Origin: an uncultured Mediterraneibacter sp.
Lineage (GTDB): Bacteria; Bacillota; Clostridia; Lachnospirales; Lachnospiraceae
DNA: 11,931 nt
Assembly (NCBI GenBank): GCA_934309345.1
Contig: CAKRDD010000036.1
Coordinates: 1-11,931 of the forward strand
Direction: 5' to 3'
A model generated the notes under the pieces. The model was not told the DNA's origin. It searched no databases and worked only from the letters and a program-made list of their open reading frames with translations. Positions 7,164-11,931 of the stretch are shown here, piece after piece. A program made the translations under genes and the position numbers. Position 1 is the first letter of the stretch, and each line of letters starts with the position of its first letter.

Positions 7164-7204
7164 AGCAGCGGCTGAAAACAGAAGTTTCGGCCGCTGCTTT
7201 TTTT
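7164..7204 (+). terminator. Intrinsic terminator after the nucleotidase gene
   Basis: A GC-rich stem GCAGCGGC (7165-7172) pairs with GCCGCTGC (7190-7197). It is extended by a T-G wobble plus GAAA/TTTC (13 pairs in all) around the 7-base loop 7178-7184, and seven T follow (7198-7204). It lies 18 bases past the stop codon. Confidence 0.93.
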
Positions 7205-7205
7205 A

Positions 7206-7297
7206 CGCGAACAACGAGCCAAAGTCCGTGCTTGCACGAGACCTTGGCGACTGTCGCGATAACTTGAGAAACTCGCGGAGCGTGTTTCTCATAGTTA
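7206..7297. repeat. Twin-hairpin palindromic intergenic element
   Basis: Two adjacent imperfect palindromes fill the convergent gap. The first has outer arms CGCGA (7206-7210) and TCGCG (7254-7258). Inside them GCCAA (7218-7222) pairs with TTGGC (7244-7248), and GTCCGTGC (7224-7231) pairs with GCACG-A-GAC (7234-7242, one bulge). The second has TAACT-TGAGAAAC (7260-7272) paired with GTTTCTCA-T-AGTTA (7284-7297, one bulge), plus an inner CGC/GCG (7274-7276, 7280-7282). Neither is followed by a T-run on either strand, so they are not ordinary terminators. The form resembles dispersed palindromic intergenic repeats, but copy number cannot be seen here. The rest of the gap (7298-7335) shows nothing recognisable. 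Confidence 0.65.
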
Positions 7298-7335
7298 AAA
7301 GCAAAAGTAACTGTTCAGAGCCCACAAGCAAAATA

Positions 7336-8214
7336 TTAATTCAGTCTCTTGATAAAAGATAATGGTGTCATATGATATTTTGCTTTAAAGGCTCTGTGGA
7401 AGTAAGAAAGATTATGAAAGCCAACGGAGAGTGAGACTTCCAGGATGGAGTTTTCTCCATGTTCAAATAATTCTACCGCTTTTTCGAGCCGGACATTATT
7501 AATATACTGGATGCAGGTCATGTTCATATGCTTTTTGAAAAAACGCATAAAATGATATTCACTAAAATAGCAAAGTTCTGCAAGCTCAGAAATTGCGAGT
7601 GCTTCGGCGTAGTGCAGATCAATATAATCGAGTACATTTTTCAGCTTATCTGAAGAGGCAGATACAGTTGCAGACTCCGGATTACTATATTGGAGCAGAA
7701 GAAACAGTGCCTGTAAGAGAAATGATTTCAGGGCAATCTCATAGCCGAATCCTTGTTCTGTATAGAGTGAAGTGATCTTCGTAAAGCATTCGCGGAGAGA
7801 AGGATATACAGGGTGTGCGGAAGGAATATGATAAGGTACAGACAATTCATGATTTATTATAGGTGTAAGATAACGAGTGGAGCAGATATCTGTCGTATTT
7901 CCTCCTAAAAAGTTAACATGAAATACATAAGTTTCTGAGCAGAAATCAGCAGTTTCATTATGGCGAATCGAATGCAGAAGCAGTGGTGGAATGAATAACA
8001 GATCACCTTCATTTACCTCATAATCAATTAAATCAATCTGATAGATGCAGGAACCCTTTGTTATGAGTGTAAGCTCTGCTTCCTCGTGCCAATGAGTCAT
8101 GATGACCGGAGAATCCGAGGTCAGTTTTGTAATATATTTCTGGATTGGAAAGAATACTTCTCCATGTTTCGCATTTTCTTTTTGTTCTAAGATGAGTGAA
8201 TGTGGAACGTTCAT
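7336..8214 (-). CDS. AraC family transcriptional regulator
   Basis: This 292-residue protein has an N-terminal cupin-type sensor domain (about 20-110, with HWHEEAELTLI at 41-51 and GDLLFIPPLLLH at 70-81) and a C-terminal AraC-type DNA-binding domain. The two helix-turn-helix units lie at about 207-229 (ISELAELCYFSEYHF) and 256-280 (SILEVSLSVGFHNLSYFHRAF), the second carrying the family signature. Members usually activate sugar-use genes when a sugar binds the cupin domain. The gene is divergent from the alpha-glucosidase gene with 140 bp between starts, so control of that gene, and possibly of itself, is the natural inference. The likely ligand is an isomaltose- or maltose-type sugar, but this is not shown by sequence. 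AAGGAGG (8223-8229) lies 8 bases before the ATG. No clear terminator follows the gene. Confidence 0.93.
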   Translation of the reverse strand: MNVPHSLILEQKENAKHGEVFFPIQKYITKLTSDSPVIMTHWHEEAELTLITKGSCIYQIDLIDYEVNEGDLLFIPPLLLHSIRHNETADFCSETYVFHVNFLGGNTTDICSTRYLTPIINHELSVPYHIPSAHPVYPSLRECFTKITSLYTEQGFGYEIALKSFLLQALFLLLQYSNPESATVSASSDKLKNVLDYIDLHYAEALAISELAELCYFSEYHFMRFFKKHMNMTCIQYINNVRLEKAVELFEHGENSILEVSLSVGFHNLSYFHRAFKAKYHMTPLSFIKRLN

Positions 8215-8231
8215 ATGTTTTTCCTCCTTAG

Positions 8232-8305
8232 AATAGCAGTATTGTGTTATATAATGAAAAAATAATGCAAGATTTCATGTAAATATAATCCTATAATAGC
8301 AGTAT
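8232..8305. repeat. 11-bp direct repeat, candidate AraC-type operator pair
   Basis: AATAGCAGTAT occurs exactly at 8232-8242 and again at 8295-8305. The copies are 63 bp apart, close to six helical turns, so they lie on the same DNA face. One copy touches the regulator's ribosome site and the other overlaps the TATAAT hexamers for the glucosidase. Binding by the neighbouring regulator is an inference. Confidence 0.5.
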
Positions 8306-8319
8306 AATACAGCAGAAAC

Positions 8320-8334
8320 AATCCTACAAGGATT
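8320..8334. repeat. Inverted repeat next to the glucosidase start
   Basis: AATCCT (8320-8325), ACA, AGGATT (8329-8334) form a perfect 6-bp dyad. A related sequence, AATCCTATAA at 8287-8296, matches AATCCTACAA at 8320-8329 in 9 of 10 positions, 33 bp away (about three helical turns). The right arm includes AAGGA, the ribosome site that the alternative ATG at 8337 would use. Confidence 0.45.
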
Positions 8335-8354
8335 ATATGAAAGAGGTTGATAAG

Positions 8355-10037
8355 ATGGAAAAAAAGTGGTGGCATGACAAGGTAGCATATCAGATTTACC
8401 CAAAAAGTTTTCTGGATACAAACGGAGATGGAATCGGGGATTTAAGAGGTATCATATCGAAACTGGATTATTTAAAAAAGCTTGGAATTGATATTATATG
8501 GTTATCACCGATCTATAAATCACCATTTGTGGATCAGGGGTATGACATTGCAGATTATTATGCAATCGCAGAAGAATTTGGAACGATGGAAGAATTTGAT
8601 GAATTACTGGCGGAAGCGAAAAAGCGGGACATGCATATTATCATGGATCTGGTAATTAACCATTGTTCGGATAAACATGAATGGTTTCAGAAAGCATTAG
8701 CTGATCCGGATGGGGAGTATGCAGATTACTTCTATTTCCGGAAAGGGAAAAATGGGAATCCACCAAGTAATTATCGTTCTTATTTTGGCGGAAATTGTTG
8801 GGAGCCGGTGCCGGGAACGGATAAATACTATTTTCATATGTTCGCAAAGGAACAGCCGGATCTGAACTGGGAGAATCCGAAATTAAGACAGAAACTCTAT
8901 GATATGATCAACTGGTGGTTGGAAAAGGGGCTTTCCGGTTTCCGAATCGATGCAATCATCAATATCAAGAAAAATCTGGAATTTCCAGATTTTGAACCGG
9001 ACGGGGCAGATGGCCTGGCCGGTTGCTGGAAAATGGTTGAAAGTGTAGACGGAGTCGGAGAACTTCTGGAAGACTTGAAGAAAAATACATTCCAGAAATA
9101 CGATGCATTTACAGTCGGAGAAGTCTTTAATATGAAAGAGGATGAATTACCGGAATTCATTGGAGAAAACGGACATTTCTCAACTATATTTGACTTTAGT
9201 GCACATTGCCTCAGCGATGGAGAACATGGATGGTATGATGCTCCGAAGATGGAATTTTCTAAATGGAGAAAAGCAATCTTCCAGTCTCAGATGGAAACAC
9301 AGAAGTATGGATTTAAAGCAAATATTATAGAGAATCATGACGAACCGAGAGGTGTGTCAAGATTTCTTCCGGCTTATGCCCAGACACCGGAGGGAACGAA
9401 GATGCTTGGTACGGTTAATCTTCTTCTCAGAGGAATTCCGTTCATTTACCAGGGACAGGAAATAGGCATGAAAAATGCAAAGTGGAACAGCATTGACGAA
9501 TATGATGATATTAGTACAAAGGACCAGTATCAGATTGCGCGTAAAGCCGGATTATCGGATCAGGAAGCACTGGAAGTTTGCAATCGGATGAGCCGTGACA
9601 ATGCAAGAACACCAATGCAATGGACAAGTGAGGAAAATGCCGGATTTACGAAAGGAACAGCATGGCTGAAGATAAATCCTGATTACAAAGAGATTAATGT
9701 TGAGAATCAGGAAAATAATCCGGATTCCGTTCTGAATTACTATCGGAAGTTAGTGGCATTGCGTAAATCAGATGAATTTAAAAATGTATTTACTTATGGA
9801 GAATTCATTCCGGAATATGAAGAAATGGACGGCATCCAGGCATTTTATAGAAAAGACGCAGCGACATGCATTCTTGTTGCAGCTAATTTCGGAACAGATG
9901 CAGCAGGCATTGAGTTAAAAGGTGATGTGAAAAGGATATTGTTGTCGAACCAGAAGGACGAGACAGTAGATTGTACGAAGAACAGGCTGAATCTGAAAAG
10001 CTGTGAGGTGGTTGTCTTAGAGATGGAAATGGAATAA
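8355..10037 (+). CDS. malL: Oligo-1,6-glucosidase / alpha-glucosidase (glycoside hydrolase family 13)
   Basis: This 560-residue cytoplasmic enzyme releases glucose from the non-reducing end of short alpha-glucosides such as isomaltose or maltose-type oligosaccharides. It has the full GH13 barrel: YQIYPKSF near the start, DLVINHCSDKHEWF, QPDLNWENP typical of the oligo-1,6-glucosidase subgroup, then the catalytic residues Asp199 (GFRIDAI, nucleophile), Glu256 (VGEVF, acid/base) and Asp329 (ENHDEPR). The C-terminal part is the usual beta domain. An in-frame ATG at 8337 would add six residues with a poorly spaced ribosome site. The ATG at 8355 has AAGAGG 8 bases upstream and places the catalytic residues almost exactly at the numbering known for the Bacillus enzyme, so it is preferred. 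The divergent AraC regulator probably controls it. Specificity between alpha-1,6 and alpha-1,4 links is not certain. Confidence 0.93.
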   Translation: MEKKWWHDKVAYQIYPKSFLDTNGDGIGDLRGIISKLDYLKKLGIDIIWLSPIYKSPFVDQGYDIADYYAIAEEFGTMEEFDELLAEAKKRDMHIIMDLVINHCSDKHEWFQKALADPDGEYADYFYFRKGKNGNPPSNYRSYFGGNCWEPVPGTDKYYFHMFAKEQPDLNWENPKLRQKLYDMINWWLEKGLSGFRIDAIINIKKNLEFPDFEPDGADGLAGCWKMVESVDGVGELLEDLKKNTFQKYDAFTVGEVFNMKEDELPEFIGENGHFSTIFDFSAHCLSDGEHGWYDAPKMEFSKWRKAIFQSQMETQKYGFKANIIENHDEPRGVSRFLPAYAQTPEGTKMLGTVNLLLRGIPFIYQGQEIGMKNAKWNSIDEYDDISTKDQYQIARKAGLSDQEALEVCNRMSRDNARTPMQWTSEENAGFTKGTAWLKINPDYKEINVENQENNPDSVLNYYRKLVALRKSDEFKNVFTYGEFIPEYEEMDGIQAFYRKDAATCILVAANFGTDAAGIELKGDVKRILLSNQKDETVDCTKNRLNLKSCEVVVLEMEME

Positions 10038-10046
10038 TCTGCTAAA

Positions 10047-10082
10047 TTACTTCATAAAACATAGAAATAAGAGATGAAGTAA
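10047..10082 (+). repeat. Inverted repeat between the glucosidase and protease genes
   Basis: TTACTTCAT (10047-10055) and ATGAAGTAA (10074-10082) form a perfect 9-bp dyad with an 18-base loop. It lies in the 58-bp gap. There is no T-run after it, so it is not a standard terminator. Its right arm overlaps the AAGG (10081-10084) that is the only ribosome-site-like sequence for the protease. Confidence 0.55.
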
Positions 10083-10095
10083 GGTTGCAGCCTTC

Positions 10096-11898
10096 ATGAG
10101 CCAGAAAATAGAAAATCAATTGAATCTTGCATTAGATATCACAGAAGAAGAACGTCAGAAAAGCGAGAGTCTGGATATCGGGTATGACATGGAAGAAAAA
10201 GAATGGGAATTGATCGTGAAGTATTCCGGGACGTTAGAGCGAGTGAGAGCACGAGCTGTTTATGTGACGGAATTGACGGGCGGTTATGCCATTATCCAAA
10301 TAAAAGAAAGTCAGATAAAAGAACTGGCAGCATTTCCTGAAGTAGAATTTATAGAAAAACCAAAAAGTTTATATTTTCAAATAGAGAATGGAAGGCGTGT
10401 GTCCTGTATTGATGAAGTACAGGCTGCGCCTTCTTTTTCTTCGATCGGGCAAGGGGGATTAGATGATAACCAGCAGAAAAAACAGTCATTTCCACTGCAT
10501 GGGAAGGGCGTATTGATCGGAATTGTAGACAGCGGGATTGATTATGAAAATCCTGATTTTAGAAATGCAGATGGAACGACAAGAATTCTTGCTTTATGGG
10601 ATCAGACGATACAAAGCGGTAAACCGCCGGAAGGATATCATATCGGAACGGAGTTCACTTCAGAACAAATAAATGAAGCACTACGCATGGAAGTCAGGGA
10701 AGAAAGGTATCGCATAGTACCAAGCCGTGATACCAGCGGACATGGAACAGCAGTAGCCGGGATTGCGGCTGGAAATGGAAGAGGTAGTAAGAATGGAAAA
10801 TATCGAGGAGCTGCACCCGAAGCAGGGCTGCTGATTGTAAAGATGGGGGGAGCAGGGGAAACAGGATTCCCAAGAACTACCCAGCTGATGCGAGGTGTGG
10901 ATTATATCGTAAGAAAAGCGGAAGAGTTAAAAAAGCCGGTGGCGATCAATATCAGTTTTGGGAATACATATGGTTCCCATGATGGAACAAGTCTTTTGGA
11001 AAGATATTTGAATACAGTATCTGAACGTTGGAAAAATGTGATTTGTGTAGGGAGCGGAAATGAAGGAACGACAGCGGGACATGCGGCAGGTAAATATAGA
11101 AAAGGCATGATGACAGAAGTTCAACTTGCAGTACAGCAGAGGGAGAAGTCATTCAGTCTGCAGATCTGGAAATCCTATGTCGATGAAGTCGCAATTACAA
11201 TTGTCGATCCATCCGGAAATCATTCCGGCAGACTGGAAGAAAAAGAAGGAACACAAAGAATACAGATTGGTGAAACAGAACTCCTGGTTTACTATGGAGA
11301 GCCAAAACCATACAGTGTTCGTCAGGAAATTTATATTAGTTTTCTGCCCCAAAATGAATTTGTCACAGCCGGAGTGTGGAAAATCCAGATGATGCCAGGC
11401 CGGGTTGTGGATAAGTTGTGGCAAATGTGGCTTCCGGTACAGAATGCACTTAATATCGGTACTGCATTTTTAAAGCCAGACAGTTCCACAACACTTACGA
11501 TACCTTCTACTGCATCTCTTGTTATTACTGTGGCAGCGTATAATGCACTGACCTTTTCTTATGCAGACTTCTCCGGACGAGGACCGACACAGATATATGA
11601 GGGGGAAAATGCGAACAAACCTGATCTGGCAGCTCCGGGTGTGAGGGTAATGGCTCCGGCAGCAGGCGGAGGATATGCAGAGTTTACCGGAACGTCATTT
11701 GCGACGCCCTTTGTTACAGGAAGCGCGGCACTTTTAATGGAGTGGGGGATTGTGAAAGGAAATGATCCGTATCTGTATGGAGAGAAAGTGAAAGCATATT
11801 TGAGGAGAGGGGCGAGACAGATTCCCGGGTATGATAGGTGGCCGAATGGGGAGTTGGGGTATGGAGCACTTTGCCTGGAGAATAGTTTCCCAAAGTGA
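10096..11898 (+). CDS. Csp-like subtilisin family (S8) serine protease
   Basis: This 600-residue protein has a subtilisin catalytic domain with Asp145 (GIVDSGIDY), His216 (SGHGTAVAGIAAG), the oxyanion Asn322 (GSGNEG) and Ser534 (GTSFATPFVTG), so it should be active. Residues about 35-95 look like a propeptide. About 200 residues separate Asn322 from Ser534, including a beta-rich insert at roughly 340-470. A prodomain plus such an insert is the layout of the clostridial germination proteases CspB/CspBA, in which the insert is a jelly-roll. There is no signal peptide, which also fits that group. Known Csp proteases activate the cortex hydrolase SleC in spores; many Clostridia carry further paralogues of unknown job, and no sleC or other csp gene is visible here. 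The ATG at 10096 is the first in frame after a stop at 10075; its ribosome site (AAGG, 10081-10084) is weak and distant. Confidence 0.88.
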   Translation: MSQKIENQLNLALDITEEERQKSESLDIGYDMEEKEWELIVKYSGTLERVRARAVYVTELTGGYAIIQIKESQIKELAAFPEVEFIEKPKSLYFQIENGRRVSCIDEVQAAPSFSSIGQGGLDDNQQKKQSFPLHGKGVLIGIVDSGIDYENPDFRNADGTTRILALWDQTIQSGKPPEGYHIGTEFTSEQINEALRMEVREERYRIVPSRDTSGHGTAVAGIAAGNGRGSKNGKYRGAAPEAGLLIVKMGGAGETGFPRTTQLMRGVDYIVRKAEELKKPVAINISFGNTYGSHDGTSLLERYLNTVSERWKNVICVGSGNEGTTAGHAAGKYRKGMMTEVQLAVQQREKSFSLQIWKSYVDEVAITIVDPSGNHSGRLEEKEGTQRIQIGETELLVYYGEPKPYSVRQEIYISFLPQNEFVTAGVWKIQMMPGRVVDKLWQMWLPVQNALNIGTAFLKPDSSTTLTIPSTASLVITVAAYNALTFSYADFSGRGPTQIYEGENANKPDLAAPGVRVMAPAAGGGYAEFTGTSFATPFVTGSAALLMEWGIVKGNDPYLYGEKVKAYLRRGARQIPGYDRWPNGELGYGALCLENSFPK

Positions 11899-11913
11899 GA
11901 ATGTTGTAGATAT

Positions 11914-11931
11914 AAGGAAAACATGCTATGG
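11914..11931 (+). other. Possible start of the next plus-strand gene
   Basis: After the protease stop, AAGGA (11914-11918) is followed by ATG at 11928-11930 at a 9-base spacing, and also by ATG at 11923 at a tighter 4-base spacing. Only one to three codons remain in the window, so no product can be named. The 15-bp gap from the protease stop to the ribosome site would suit an operon. Confidence 0.3.

Larger units (their letters stand above)
8215..8354. promoter_or_regulatory. Divergent control region between the AraC regulator and alpha-glucosidase
   Basis: The region is very AT-rich. On the plus strand it has three TATAAT hexamers (8284-8289, 8292-8297, 8303-8308), none with a good -35 at 16-18 bp, as expected if an activator is needed. 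On the minus strand no confident promoter stands out, though TATAAC within 8244-8251 is a possible -10. The repeats listed separately at 8232-8305 and 8320-8334 lie inside it and are candidate regulator sites. Confidence 0.5.

Noticed and set aside
8337..8354. Upstream in-frame ATG for the glucosidase
   Set aside because: Its ribosome site is only about four bases away. The ATG at 8355 is better spaced and gives the family's expected N-terminus and catalytic residue numbering.

Overview
The window looks like chromosomal DNA of an anaerobic, low-to-mid GC Gram-positive bacterium of the class Clostridia, most likely family Lachnospiraceae. The family-level call is an inference. It rests on strong AGGAGG-type ribosome sites, a rubrerythrin, a phosphofructokinase with pyrophosphate-type residues, a Csp-like intracellular subtilisin, and a secreted protein that combines choline-binding-type repeats with three-cysteine repeats. 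No tRNA, rRNA, transposase, phage gene or CRISPR array was seen.

Left part (1-3136, minus strand): a large secreted repeat protein starts at 1838 and runs off the left edge. It has a signal peptide, aromatic wall-binding-type repeats, and at least eight small cysteine modules arranged in a 348-bp (116-residue) higher-order tandem repeat. Upstream of it on the same strand is a phosphofructokinase gene, whose leader carries a long AT-rich inverted repeat.

Middle part (3137-7335): a 201-bp divergent promoter region separates the phosphofructokinase gene from a plus-strand series. That series is a family 2 glycosyltransferase, a rubrerythrin, and a secreted 5'-nucleotidase-family phosphoesterase held by a C-terminal membrane helix. 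A clear intrinsic terminator follows at 7164-7204. Next comes an unusual two-hairpin palindromic element (7206-7297) in the convergent gap.

Right part (7336-11931): an AraC-type regulator (minus) is divergent from a GH13 oligo-1,6-glucosidase/alpha-glucosidase (plus). This is a typical arrangement of a local regulator and its sugar-utilisation target. The shared 140-bp region contains direct and inverted repeats that are good operator candidates. A Csp-like S8 subtilisin without a signal peptide follows the glucosidase after 58 bp that hold another inverted repeat. A ribosome site at the right edge suggests a further plus-strand gene.

Most genes are housekeeping or common accessory functions. 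Nothing here amounts to an obvious new multi-gene system. The features most worth a second look are the cysteine-module repeat protein, the twin-hairpin intergenic element, and the repeat-rich AraC/glucosidase control region.
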